Source of the DNA: an uncultured Fidelibacterota bacterium
GTDB taxonomy: Bacteria > Fidelibacterota > UBA8477 > JABMPR01
NCBI GenBank assembly: GCA_937888365.1
Contig: CALBFA010000098.1
Coordinates: 1 to 32,888, forward strand
Reading direction: 5' to 3'
Length of the DNA stretch: 32,888 bases
Shown: positions 16,128 through 25,338 of the stretch, piece by piece
Layout of the letters: each line of letters begins with the position of its first letter
Numbering within the stretch: the first letter of the stretch is position 1
The notes under the pieces: model-generated
What the model saw: only the letters and a program-made list of their open reading frames with translations
What the model was told of the DNA's origin: nothing
Database searches by the model: none
Position numbers and translations under genes: made by a program

Positions 16128-18109
16128 TTAAAAAACTTGGTTTAATATTATTATTTTGTTTAGGATTGTTTGGGCAAAGTTCAAATAATCTCTTTAGAAA
16201 AGGCGAAAATTTTTACAATGATGGTCAATATTGGCAGGCACTAAAAATATTTAATGAACTTTCATTACAAGACACGTCCTTAAATCATCAAATTTCTGCC
16301 AGTGAATATATGGTCGCAAAATGTCATTTTAATTTAGGCAATAAAAAGAGAGCGATTCAAAAATCAAGACAATTTGAATATAGACATAAAAATGATTCTT
16401 ATTTGGACGATATCCACCTCCTTTTAGGCGATATTTATTTTGCACTAAAGGATTATAACGAATCCGCTTGGAATTATGCTTTAGCGTCATCAGAAAGTGA
16501 TGATGTTTTAGTGCAAAAGAACGCTAGAGACTTAGCTATTAATGTCGTTTCAAATTATGCTAACGAAACGGAATTACGCCAAATTGGAAACAGAAGTGCC
16601 TCACCAGCTGGTCAATTATTAACATTGCTTGTCGCTGAGCGATGTTACGCCGATGGAAATTTCAATGACGCTTTTAATTATTTATACGATTTGCGTCCAC
16701 TTCTAGAAAACCCATATCTCATTCAACGGACCAAGCATTTGGATGGTAATTTTAGATTTAATCGCCCAGACACATTACATTTTGGTGTTATTTTGCCACT
16801 AACGGGAAGTATGGGAAGAATCGGAAACGATATTTTAAATGGAATAAAATATTCATCCATGTTATTCGTTGATTCGACTCAAATTCAAATAAAACTTTAC
16901 ATCAGAGATAATGAGCTGGATTTAGCAAAAACGATTCGCATATCGAGAGAATTTGCACATAATCAAAAGATAAATGCTATTATTGGTCCTCTTGCGAACG
17001 AAAATGTAAAGGGAGCCGCTGCAGTTCTTGATGGCACGAACAAACTATTTATTTCACCAACAGCCACCGAAGAAGATTTAACAACGTTAACAGATGGATT
17101 CTATCAATTTCAATCCAACAGAAAAGTACGAGCCTATGCATTGGCCGAGTATGCCGTCAATGTTATGAATAAAAAACGGTTTGTCATCATTGCGCCATCG
17201 GATGAATATGGCCGACAATATGCAAATAACTTCGTTGACCGCCTTCATGAATTAGGCGCTGAAATTACATATCAAGGCTGGTATTCTGGAGAACCGACAG
17301 ATTTGAGCAAAAATTTTCGACGCATTCGCCAATTGGCCTTTAATCTTTTAGACGAAAAAATTCGTGTAGATTCACTCCAACATTTTATGGATATTGACAG
17401 TCTCTTAGAGTTGCAAAACTTGGGTTATGACGTTGATACACTCATAACACAACTCGCTGAAGTTGATTATTATGAGCCCTATAAAGATCAGCTTAATCCC
17501 ATCACAAAAAAAGTGAGTCCGCGCTATACAGACAGTCTCAAAGTTTCTTTAGATAATATTGATGCATTTTTCTTCCCCATTCACAAAGGTGATATTCGTT
17601 ACCTCGCTTCACAATTAGCTCATTTTAATTTAACGGGGCTTGTTTTAGGCGATGAAAATTGGAAGGATGAGCCTCTTCTGCGGAAATATTATACTTATTT
17701 ACCTGAACTCGCAATCGTTTCGGGTGAATCAGATTATTTAAGAGATGATTCTGAAAAAGTCTTTAGCTACTTTAAACAACTTTACGATTCTGAGCCTGAA
17801 ACATATTCGTTTCTAGGTTTTGATGTGATGTCAACGCTCCTTAATAATATTCAATATTTAGGCTCAAAATCGAATGGTTGGAAAGAAATATTTAGTGTAT
17901 TGCCAGAATTTAAAGGTCAAAAATACAGAGTTTATTGGGGTGGCGTAACGCAAAGAGAGAACCAATCAGCATTTATGTTTGAACTAAGAAATCAAAAATT
18001 GATCCCCGCTGGTTTTCGTGATCCTGATGGTTTTCAAGGTCTAATACATGAAAAGGCTGAAGTAGATTCTATTCTCCTAGATGGTTACTTGCCTGAGAAT
18101 GAAGAATAG
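16124..18109 (+). CDS. TPR plus periplasmic-binding-fold protein, LpoA-like
   Basis: This 661-residue exported protein has a signal peptide ending LFGQS, a helical TPR-type region to about residue 210, then a type I periplasmic-binding fold (Peripla_BP_6-like) starting at LHFGVILPLTGSMGRIG. Segments such as AIIGPLANENV and FVIIAPSDEYGRQYANNF are typical of that fold. The same order, TPR then binding fold, is found in LpoA/YraM, the outer-membrane activator of penicillin-binding protein 1A. Here there is no lipobox cysteine, so it would be soluble in the periplasm unless anchored otherwise. An insertion of about 60 residues lies inside the binding fold. Position after glmS and before pgeF and uppP supports a peptidoglycan role; an amino-acid-binding protein is the alternative. 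Confidence 0.8.
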   Translation: MIKKLGLILLFCLGLFGQSSNNLFRKGENFYNDGQYWQALKIFNELSLQDTSLNHQISASEYMVAKCHFNLGNKKRAIQKSRQFEYRHKNDSYLDDIHLLLGDIYFALKDYNESAWNYALASSESDDVLVQKNARDLAINVVSNYANETELRQIGNRSASPAGQLLTLLVAERCYADGNFNDAFNYLYDLRPLLENPYLIQRTKHLDGNFRFNRPDTLHFGVILPLTGSMGRIGNDILNGIKYSSMLFVDSTQIQIKLYIRDNELDLAKTIRISREFAHNQKINAIIGPLANENVKGAAAVLDGTNKLFISPTATEEDLTTLTDGFYQFQSNRKVRAYALAEYAVNVMNKKRFVIIAPSDEYGRQYANNFVDRLHELGAEITYQGWYSGEPTDLSKNFRRIRQLAFNLLDEKIRVDSLQHFMDIDSLLELQNLGYDVDTLITQLAEVDYYEPYKDQLNPITKKVSPRYTDSLKVSLDNIDAFFFPIHKGDIRYLASQLAHFNLTGLVLGDENWKDEPLLRKYYTYLPELAIVSGESDYLRDDSEKVFSYFKQLYDSEPETYSFLGFDVMSTLLNNIQYLGSKSNGWKEIFSVLPEFKGQKYRVYWGGVTQRENQSAFMFELRNQKLIPAGFRDPDGFQGLIHEKAEVDSILLDGYLPENEE

Positions 18110-18843
18110 TGATTATTATACCCTCAAAACTTACATATGATAAGCACTTGGTCCTTTTCCAAAGTACGCGAAAGGGTGGATTAAGTAAGGGTGCGTATGC
18201 ATCATGCAATATGAGTATTTCAACTGATGATAATCAAATTAGCGTAGAAAAAAATCGTGAAATATTATTTGCATCCTTGGATATTTCTCAGAACAATTTG
18301 GCGGAAGCCGTCCAAACACATTCGGCGAATATTGAAAAAATCGATAAACCGGGTATTTATAATAATTGTGATGCCTTAATTACCGATGAAAAAGGACTTT
18401 ACCTGAGCATCCAAACGGCGGATTGTTTGCCAATTCTGATTTGGGATAATTCAAATAGAGCCATTGGCGCAATTCATTCTGGATGGTGGGGAACGGAAAA
18501 ATTCATTTTAAAGAAAACAATTGATGGTTTAGTTGCGAATTATAATTCCGATGTAAGCAACTTAAATCTATATATTGGCACAGGAATGACACAGAAATAT
18601 TTCGAGGTCGGTCAGGAATTTCAGTCGATTTTCGATTCGAAATATGTGTGTATGCACGATAGTAAACTCTTTATGGATAATGTAATGGCAAATTATGATC
18701 AAGCGATAGCTTCGGGAATTTTAAAATCGAATATTGAAGTGAGTCCGTATTGTTCATTTGGTGATGAAGATTTATTTTATAGTTATCGGAGAGATAAGGG
18801 TGTTACAGGGCGAAATATAGCGGTCATCGGGTGGTGGCAATGA
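18109..18843 (+). CDS. pgeF: PgeF/YfiH-type polyphenol oxidase family protein
   Basis: This 244-residue protein is of the laccase-domain (YfiH, DUF152) family. Members are purine nucleoside phosphorylase or deaminase-like enzymes in some species, and E. coli PgeF removes faulty UDP-MurNAc precursors. The three metal ligands are in place: H71 in QTHSAN, C106 in TADC, and H123 in AIHSGWWG. The C-terminal GRNIAVIGW also fits. The usual arginine in the HxGWRG motif is replaced by tryptophan. GTG 18109 is the start; it overlaps the previous stop by one base (TAGTG). Its end overlaps the next gene by four bases. Confidence 0.9.
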   Translation: MIIIPSKLTYDKHLVLFQSTRKGGLSKGAYASCNMSISTDDNQISVEKNREILFASLDISQNNLAEAVQTHSANIEKIDKPGIYNNCDALITDEKGLYLSIQTADCLPILIWDNSNRAIGAIHSGWWGTEKFILKKTIDGLVANYNSDVSNLNLYIGTGMTQKYFEVGQEFQSIFDSKYVCMHDSKLFMDNVMANYDQAIASGILKSNIEVSPYCSFGDEDLFYSYRRDKGVTGRNIAVIGWWQ

Positions 18844-19670
18844 CAATTCTCGAAGCAATATTCTTGGCAATAATACAAGGATTGACAGAATTTTTGCCTG
18901 TCTCTAGTTCAGGGCACTTAGTCCTTGCGAAAGCATATATGACTTTATTTGGAGGGACAGAATTATCAGGTCTCAATGATTTAGCTTTCGATGTTATTGT
19001 TCATTTCGGGACATTTCTAGCCGTCTTTGCCATGTTTTGGAAAGATATAAAAGAAATATTAACAGCCTTTTTTTTAGGATTTACGCATCTCAAAGATTTA
19101 AAATCCTATTCTGACGAGGAACCTCTATTTCAATATGCATTATTACTGATTATTGGAATGATTCCAGCTGGAATTGTAGGCATTTTGTATAAAGATGACT
19201 TAGAACATTTATTTTCGCAACCCAAAATAGTAGCGGGAATACTCATTCTTACAGGAATCATTTTAATCTCAACGCGCTTTGCACCTAAAATAAAAATGCA
19301 ACTAACATGGCAAAAAGCTATTGTGATTGGCTTGGCTCAAGCGTTTGCATTAATCCCTGGAATTTCACGGAGCGGGTCAACGATTTCTGCAGCATTGCTT
19401 TTGGGCGTTCCTCAAAAAGATGCTGCGAGATATTCATTTATAATGGTATTGCCTCTTATTTTAGGCGCTACTCTATTAACATTATTTGATGCGCTTGAAC
19501 AAGGTATCTCAATAGACCAAACATATGTTTTAGTTACTGGACTCATCGTCTCATTCTTTATAGGTTATGTCTCATTGAAATGGTTAATATCATTATTGAA
19601 TAACGGAAAATTCTATCTTTTTTCCTTTTACACTATTTTTGTGGGTGTCGTGAGTTTGTTTATTTTATAA
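18840..19670 (+). CDS. uppP: Undecaprenyl-diphosphatase UppP (BacA)
   Basis: This 276-residue polytopic membrane protein dephosphorylates undecaprenyl pyrophosphate to recycle the lipid carrier for cell-wall and glycan synthesis. Both family motifs are present: QGLTEFLPVSSSGHLVL near the N terminus and PGISRSGSTISAALLLG in the middle, with about seven or eight hydrophobic segments. ATG 18840, in an ATGA overlap with the pgeF stop, is preferred over GTG 18831 or 18834. Normal length. Confidence 0.97.
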   Translation: MTILEAIFLAIIQGLTEFLPVSSSGHLVLAKAYMTLFGGTELSGLNDLAFDVIVHFGTFLAVFAMFWKDIKEILTAFFLGFTHLKDLKSYSDEEPLFQYALLLIIGMIPAGIVGILYKDDLEHLFSQPKIVAGILILTGIILISTRFAPKIKMQLTWQKAIVIGLAQAFALIPGISRSGSTISAALLLGVPQKDAARYSFIMVLPLILGATLLTLFDALEQGISIDQTYVLVTGLIVSFFIGYVSLKWLISLLNNGKFYLFSFYTIFVGVVSLFIL

Positions 19671-20680
19671 TGGCGTATCAAAAGACATCAGAATTCACGG
19701 TTTATTCAAACCATATGGATCGCTTAAAAAACGGCCGTTTTGAGCCCATAATGGTTTTATTGGGTGGACAAGATTATTTAAAATTTAAATATATAGAACT
19801 CTATAAAAAACAATTCCATAGTATTTATCCTCAAGGGGAGATATTGAATAAATGGAGCGATCAATTAAAAGACGCGTCATCAATATATGAATTGTTTTCT
19901 GGAGGTGGATTATTTTCACAGCAAAAACTAATAATCCTCAAGAATCTGGAGAATATAAAGGTCAAAGAAGGCCAACTTTTAGCAGAAATATTGATGAAAG
20001 GCGTTACAGATCATTTTGTCGTTTTGATGCATGAAGAGACCTGGAAAATACCTGGATGGCTAAAGGAGCTTCGAAATGCAGGTAGTTCGTTTGTTGTAGA
20101 TCGAATCGAAAGTGCCGAATTGATTCGAATTATCCATCGTTTTGCTGAAATGAGATCCTTAACAATTACAGAAGAAGCAATTGAATACTTATTGGACGTC
20201 AATGAAGAGAATTTGGAACTCATTGATCAGCAAATTGAAAAAATCGATTTATTAAAAGGTGAAAAAGATCGCAGTGAAATTGATTTTACGAGCGTTCAAC
20301 GAACATTTAACTCGAATCAAGAAAATGATATTTATGCATTGAGTAATGCTATAATTCAACGCGATAGAAAACGCACGATACAAATACTTATGGAACTTGA
20401 AGCCGTTGGGCAAGTCAGTATCCCTTGGCTTGTTTCTGTTGTATATGGTAAATTAGCGAAGGTATTAATCATCAAAACAGGTGAAGAGCAGGCATCACGA
20501 TTGTCACTTCCTAAAAGTTTTTCGGATGACTATAAATTGTTATCAAAAGCATCCCAAAACTTTACGACTGAAGAATTAAGGAAATCCCTTAAAATATTAT
20601 CAATTATTGATTACGAATCACGATTGGGAAACAACGCGCTATCTCGCCATTTTTCCACATGGATTTCAGAATGTATATAG
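19670..20680 (+). CDS. holA: DNA polymerase III subunit delta
   Basis: This 336-residue protein is a clamp-loader delta subunit. It starts with the AAA+-like core segment IMVLLGGQDYLKFKYIELYKKQF. The ELFSGGGLFSQQKLIILKNLENIK region and the C-terminal collar helices with ENDIYALSNAIIQRD follow, all matching HolA. No functional Walker A is present, as expected for delta. The length is normal. It starts one base into the uppP stop (TAATG). Confidence 0.93.
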   Translation: MAYQKTSEFTVYSNHMDRLKNGRFEPIMVLLGGQDYLKFKYIELYKKQFHSIYPQGEILNKWSDQLKDASSIYELFSGGGLFSQQKLIILKNLENIKVKEGQLLAEILMKGVTDHFVVLMHEETWKIPGWLKELRNAGSSFVVDRIESAELIRIIHRFAEMRSLTITEEAIEYLLDVNEENLELIDQQIEKIDLLKGEKDRSEIDFTSVQRTFNSNQENDIYALSNAIIQRDRKRTIQILMELEAVGQVSIPWLVSVVYGKLAKVLIIKTGEEQASRLSLPKSFSDDYKLLSKASQNFTTEELRKSLKILSIIDYESRLGNNALSRHFSTWISECI

Positions 20681-20688
20681 AGAATTGA

Positions 20689-21255
20689 ATGCGCGAATTT
20701 ACGGATGAACAATTAATAGCTAAATTTCAATCAGGCGATGAATTAGCCTTTATTGAATTAGTTAATCGTTATAAAGACCGACTTATCAATTTTGTATATG
20801 GCTTTGTTAAAAATTACAGTGACGCAGAGGATATAGTCCAAGACACTTTTTTAAAAGTTTATAAGAACAAACATGCCTATCGTGAGATTGCAAAATTCTC
20901 AACATGGCTTTACACGATTGCAGGCAATTTAGCTCGATCCCAACTGCGGAAAATAAAGCGTCGGAAAACATTTACAATGAGCCAACTATCCTATGATGAC
21001 AATGAATTTGATCCAAAGGATATGAGTCGAAGCCATACAGAAGTTTTGGATGATTCTTATGTTGCGCAGGAAATCAGGAAAGCTATTCAAGAACTTTCAG
21101 AACCTTTTAAGACAATTGTAATTTTACGAGATATTCAGGAACTTTCTTATGAAGATATGAGTAAAATTCTCGAGATTCCAATTGGAACTGTGAAATCCAG
21201 GGTGAATCGAGCAAGATTAAAATTGCAGAGCTTATTAAAACATCTAAAGGAGTAA
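20689..21255 (+). CDS. ECF-family RNA polymerase sigma factor (RpoE-like)
   Basis: This protein of 188 residues has sigma region 2 at about 25-95 (NFVYGFVKNYSDAEDIVQDT and FSTWLYTIAGNLARSQLR) and region 4 at about 130-188 (PFKTIVILRDIQELSYEDMS, IPIGTVKSRVNRAR). There is no region 3, as in ECF factors. It is followed by a membrane protein with a zinc-binding anti-sigma domain, so its activity is probably controlled by an envelope signal. Its targets cannot be read from the window. Confidence 0.95.
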   Translation: MREFTDEQLIAKFQSGDELAFIELVNRYKDRLINFVYGFVKNYSDAEDIVQDTFLKVYKNKHAYREIAKFSTWLYTIAGNLARSQLRKIKRRKTFTMSQLSYDDNEFDPKDMSRSHTEVLDDSYVAQEIRKAIQELSEPFKTIVILRDIQELSYEDMSKILEIPIGTVKSRVNRARLKLQSLLKHLKE

Positions 21256-21304
21256 CAGCTCATAATAATTGTTAGGTAAACGAATTAAAAATAGGTAGAT
21301 GAAG

Positions 21305-21802
21305 ATGAATTGTGAAATAGTACAAGAAGAATTTAGCAGTTTTATTGACAACGAATTAAGCGTTGAGGGAAAGAACAAGATGAGTGCTCATTTAGAGACT
21401 TGTTCACAATGCGAAACACTATTTAAAAATTTAAAAGAAACGCTGCACGTAATGCATTCGTTGCCTAGCTTAAAAACCAGTGATGATTTTGTGGCAAAAC
21501 TCCTCACTACGGCTCACTCAAATCAAAATAAACGCTCCTCATTTTCATTCCTTAACAATGACATATTCAAGTATTCAGGATACGGTATTGCAGCGGGATT
21601 GGTACTAGCACTCGGCTTTACGCAATTAATGGTGCCTAAAATAGAGCGACCTAATATTACGGCGCATAATAAAATCCATAGTGAAGTTCCGCTAGTAGCA
21701 GAAATGTCAGACAGTTTAGAAAACACATTAAACGATACAGCTCTTAACAATCAATTAAGTACTCAATCGTCTCAAGAATTACTCCTCGTTAACCAAAAAT
21801 AA
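21305..21802 (+). CDS. Membrane anti-sigma factor with zf-HC2 domain
   Basis: This protein of 165 residues probably holds the sigma factor encoded just upstream. The N-terminal zinc-binding anti-sigma motif is complete: an early Cys (NCEIVQEEFSSFIDNEL), then HLETCSQC. One membrane helix lies in the middle (GIAAGLVLALGFTQLMV), with about 60 polar residues outside the cytoplasm. ATG 21305 is preferred over ATG 21299 because AGGT at 21293-21296 is too close to the first. The periplasmic part contains no domain I recognise. Confidence 0.88.
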   Translation: MNCEIVQEEFSSFIDNELSVEGKNKMSAHLETCSQCETLFKNLKETLHVMHSLPSLKTSDDFVAKLLTTAHSNQNKRSSFSFLNNDIFKYSGYGIAAGLVLALGFTQLMVPKIERPNITAHNKIHSEVPLVAEMSDSLENTLNDTALNNQLSTQSSQELLLVNQK

Positions 21803-21974
21803 ATAGACGCTTAATCGTCAGTAAAAAAGCAGCTTATAGCCTTGTTTTACTATTGGCTATTGAGTAATTTTAGCCAAATGAGAAATAGAGCAATTTCTTA
21901 TAATCGCTTTTCAACTCAACAATATGTTGAGTCATTAATCGGTACTGATATCTAGAATTTTAAAGGATTACATT
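21803..21974 (+). promoter_or_regulatory. Hairpin-rich intergenic region upstream of the GGDEF gene
   Basis: This 172-base stretch holds three inverted repeats. ATAGCC (21836-21841) pairs with GGCTAT (21855-21860), but GGCTA at 21855-21859 can instead pair with TAGCC at 21871-21875, so the two stems exclude each other. AGAAAT (21881-21886) pairs with ATTTCT (21893-21898). A perfect 8-bp repeat, ACTCAACA (21914-21921) and TGTTGAGT (21925-21932), has the loop ATA. A Shine-Dalgarno sequence AAGGA lies at about 21963-21967. It could hold the end of the sigma operon and a control site for the next one. Confidence 0.45.
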
Positions 21975-23468
21975 ATGAATTTTTTAGACATTCATTTTTT
22001 AAATATTGACGTGAACGAAGTATTTCAAGATCACTTAAAGGAATTGCTTAAACTCGCAATGACCTCGAATGGAAGTCAGGGTGTTTATTTCTTTTTTTAT
22101 TCAAGTCAACAAGATGGATTTATTCTGAAAGATTCATTCACAACAAATAAATCACCCATTAAACCGGTTATTGTCCATCATAATGAAATCTTTTCACGAA
22201 TGTACGACCCGGAATTTGATGGACGTATCTATAAATATGACCAACATATCAAGAAATTTTACACTGAAGAACAAGAAATCCCTAAGTCATTAATACTCAG
22301 CCCCATTCGACTTAATCATGCCGTAATTGGATTTCTTTTACAAGAGCATAAAGAAGAAGGATTCTTTTCAGATCATGAATTACGAGTAAGTGGTCATATA
22401 GGGAAACTCGTTAACATGCTCCTTAGTAATTCAAACACTCTAGATAGGCTTCAAAAAAGAGGCGATCGCCTTTCTGTCCTTTTAGATGTCGCATCAATAC
22501 TTAGTATGGTCACATCGAGAGAAGAATTTCTTAAAGAAATTTCAGCGCATCGGAAAGATTTTTTGCACTTCGATAGAGCCGTTCTGACCATGCGAGAAGA
22601 ATTTGAGAGCTATTTTAAAATCGATGCAGTATCAGGGAAAAGTGATTGGTTGAAGCAAGGCATGATGTTTCACCTCAGCGAGACACTTGTAGCAAAGGCT
22701 ATTATATCAGGAACACCACAGTATTTCGAAGATGTTCAAAAAACTAAATGGTCAGGTGTTTATAAACCTGGAGACCTAAATTTATATCAATTTCAAGCAG
22801 TTGTTGCCTTGCCTTTAGGGTCAGACGAAAATTCTGGTGGAGCGCTTGTATTAGAATTTTCGGAGAAACAAGATTTTTTTGTTGATGACATTAACGTTCT
22901 AAGCATGATTGCGATGAATCTTGGTGCCTCTATAAGGCGTCTATTTTTATTTGAGAAACTTTCTGAAATTGCAACCATTGACCCCCTCACAGACATCCTA
23001 AACTTAAGAGCTTTAAACGAAAGACTTACGAATGAGCTGTCGCGTTCAAATCGTTATGAAACACCTATTACTATTATGTTTTTAGATTTAGATAAGTTTA
23101 AGTCCATCAATGATACATTTGGGCATCTTATGGGTGACGAGGTCATTCGTGAAACAGCTAAAATCATCAAGGAAAATTTAAGAGACGCGGATATTCTCGG
23201 TCGATATGGTGGAGAAGAATTTGTAGCCGTATTAACAAATACACCCATTCTATCAGGTAAAATTGTTGCTGATCGTATTGTTAAAGCTCTCGAAAATAAA
23301 ACATTTAAACTTGGCACCCAAACGGCTAAATGCAAAATTTCAATAGGAGCGTCTCAATTTCCAATTCACGGCAAAACAATCAATGATCTCATTGAAACAG
23401 CGGACTCTGCCATGTATGAAGCCAAAGCCCATGGGGGAAATCAAGTTGTTCTTTATAAAGAAATATAG
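21975..23468 (+). CDS. GAF-GGDEF diguanylate cyclase
   Basis: This 497-residue soluble protein probably makes c-di-GMP. About 320 residues of sensor region come first, with a GAF-type domain at about 165-320 and a possible second, weaker one before it. The GGDEF domain (about 335-497) has FLDLDKFKSINDTFGH, the active site GGEEF at 412-416, and an intact inhibitory RxxD site, RDAD at 403-406, five residues before it. Both catalysis and product inhibition should therefore work. No membrane helix is seen, so it senses a cytosolic cue. The next gene starts three bases after its stop. Confidence 0.93.
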   Translation: MNFLDIHFLNIDVNEVFQDHLKELLKLAMTSNGSQGVYFFFYSSQQDGFILKDSFTTNKSPIKPVIVHHNEIFSRMYDPEFDGRIYKYDQHIKKFYTEEQEIPKSLILSPIRLNHAVIGFLLQEHKEEGFFSDHELRVSGHIGKLVNMLLSNSNTLDRLQKRGDRLSVLLDVASILSMVTSREEFLKEISAHRKDFLHFDRAVLTMREEFESYFKIDAVSGKSDWLKQGMMFHLSETLVAKAIISGTPQYFEDVQKTKWSGVYKPGDLNLYQFQAVVALPLGSDENSGGALVLEFSEKQDFFVDDINVLSMIAMNLGASIRRLFLFEKLSEIATIDPLTDILNLRALNERLTNELSRSNRYETPITIMFLDLDKFKSINDTFGHLMGDEVIRETAKIIKENLRDADILGRYGGEEFVAVLTNTPILSGKIVADRIVKALENKTFKLGTQTAKCKISIGASQFPIHGKTINDLIETADSAMYEAKAHGGNQVVLYKEI

Positions 23469-23471
23469 CCT

Positions 23472-25325
23472 ATGAAAATACGTTTCTATGTATTACTTCT
23501 ATCGTTCATTTCCATCACCAATGCTTACGAAATAGAAATACCAAATGTTGTTTTACAGAGTATTCCATTTGAAATAAATCTTGCTGATACGACCAGTTTA
23601 GGGCATTCAATTGTTTCTATTTTTGCTGATGACTTAAAAATTGCCGAATTATCTTCACAAAAATTATCAAGTAAAATTGTACTAAAAAATCAAAAAAAAA
23701 TATATTCAATCTCCAATGAAGAAAAGATAAGCCTTGAAATCCCACGATTAATCCCCGGTTGGCTGAGTTTGGTGCCTCCCATTGTAGCAATCGCCTTGGC
23801 ACTGCTAACACACGAAATGTTACTTTCACTTTTCGCTGGTGTGTGGGCTGGTGTAACCATTTTACTCAATTACAATCCCTGGGATGGCATGCTCAGCGCT
23901 CTTGACACCTACATTGTCTCGAGTATCGCCAACGACGGTCATGCGATAATCCTTTTGTTTACCTTCGGTTTTGGCGGTCTTATTGGTCTTATTCAGAATA
24001 ATGGCGGAATTGGCGGAATAGTTGAAAAAGCCTCCGCTTTTGCCGTCAATCGTAATAAAGGACAATATGCGACAGCTTTTATGGGCCTCGTTATATTCTT
24101 TGATGACTACGCAAATTCGTTGCTCGTTGGCAATACCATGCGTCCTATCACAGATAAGTTGAAGATATCACGCGAAAAATTATCCTATATCGTTGATTCA
24201 ACCGCAGCGCCTGTTGCAAGTATTGGCATTATAAGTACATGGATCGTTTTTGCGGTGTCATTACTAGAGGGTCAACTCAACTCTTTAAATATTTCAGGCA
24301 ATGCCTATTTTATATTCCTTGGGTCCATCCCTTTTAGTTTTTATGCAATTTTTGCCATTGTTTTTGTATTTCTGACAATTTATCTCGGTAAAGAATATGG
24401 CCCAATGTGGACTGCCGAAGTAAGAGCTACAAAGACGGGTAAAGTATTTCGAGATGGCGCACAATTGTTATCCGACAACTCAGTTGAGATGGCTGTTTTA
24501 AATAATAATGTACCCAAAAAATCCATTAATGCATTGATTCCCATTTTAGTCGTTATCAGCTTCACTATGATTGGGATGCTTGTGACAGGATCATCCGAAA
24601 CAAGTTTCCCTGAATTATCAGGAATTGACCGTTTGCTTGCTATTATGAACGGTGCTGATTCTGCAAAGGCACTGCTTTGGGCTAGTTTTTCAGCAACCTT
24701 AGTTGCCATCATTATGACAATATCTCAACGTTTACTGAGTTTAAGAGAAAGTCTAGAATCATGGTTCCAAGGTGCTCGAACCATGTTCCTTGCTTCGATG
24801 ATTCTCGTACTTGCTTGGGCCTTAGGCAGTGTTTGTATCGAAATGAATACCGCTAGCTACATCGTTCATAATATCGGCGATGTGGTATCAGGAGGATGGT
24901 TGCCACTCCTGACGTTTATTATGGCTTCATTGATGAGCTTTGCCACGGGAACGAGCTATGGAACCATGTCAATTTTAATTCCCTTAGTCGTTCCTCTAAG
25001 TATTCAATTATACGGAGGAATTGATGGTGTCGCATTTTCAGCCACATTCGCCGCTATAATTTCCGGTGCAACATTCGGCGACCATTGTTCACCCATTTCT
25101 GATACAACAATATTGTCGAGTTTAGCCTCTGGTGCCGACAATGTTGATCATGTAAATTCACAACTCCCATATGCTTTGACGGTTTCTTTAGTAATAATGA
25201 TTTTAGCGTATTTCCCCATGGGCTTTTCAGGCTCAGCAAGTTGGGGTCTTTTAGCTTTTTCGTATGTTGCATGTCTGACGGCATTGTGGGCAATTATTAA
25301 TTATTATGGGAAAAAAGTAGTTTAA
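23472..25325 (+). CDS. NhaC-family Na+/H+ antiporter with exported N-terminal domain
   Basis: This 617-residue protein belongs to the NhaC (ion transporter) family. The core from about residue 97 has ten or more membrane segments and the family motifs FFDDYANSLLVGNTMRPITD (about 208), FATGTSYGTMS and GATFGDHCSPISDTT (about 532). It probably exchanges Na+ for protons, although some members carry malate, lactate or other anions. Before this core is an extra part of about 95 residues. It begins with a signal-peptide-like segment (MKIRFYVLLLSFISITNAYE) and continues with a polar, beta-strand-like region that should face the periplasm. Typical NhaC proteins lack it. Confidence 0.9.
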   Translation: MKIRFYVLLLSFISITNAYEIEIPNVVLQSIPFEINLADTTSLGHSIVSIFADDLKIAELSSQKLSSKIVLKNQKKIYSISNEEKISLEIPRLIPGWLSLVPPIVAIALALLTHEMLLSLFAGVWAGVTILLNYNPWDGMLSALDTYIVSSIANDGHAIILLFTFGFGGLIGLIQNNGGIGGIVEKASAFAVNRNKGQYATAFMGLVIFFDDYANSLLVGNTMRPITDKLKISREKLSYIVDSTAAPVASIGIISTWIVFAVSLLEGQLNSLNISGNAYFIFLGSIPFSFYAIFAIVFVFLTIYLGKEYGPMWTAEVRATKTGKVFRDGAQLLSDNSVEMAVLNNNVPKKSINALIPILVVISFTMIGMLVTGSSETSFPELSGIDRLLAIMNGADSAKALLWASFSATLVAIIMTISQRLLSLRESLESWFQGARTMFLASMILVLAWALGSVCIEMNTASYIVHNIGDVVSGGWLPLLTFIMASLMSFATGTSYGTMSILIPLVVPLSIQLYGGIDGVAFSATFAAIISGATFGDHCSPISDTTILSSLASGADNVDHVNSQLPYALTVSLVIMILAYFPMGFSGSASWGLLAFSYVACLTALWAIINYYGKKVV

Positions 25326-25338
25326 AACTTAATTCTAA

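Noticed and set aside
24380-24712. 110-codon reading frame on the minus strand
   Set aside because: It lies wholly inside the NhaC gene, encodes a sequence without any recognisable domain, and is typical of an antisense shadow.
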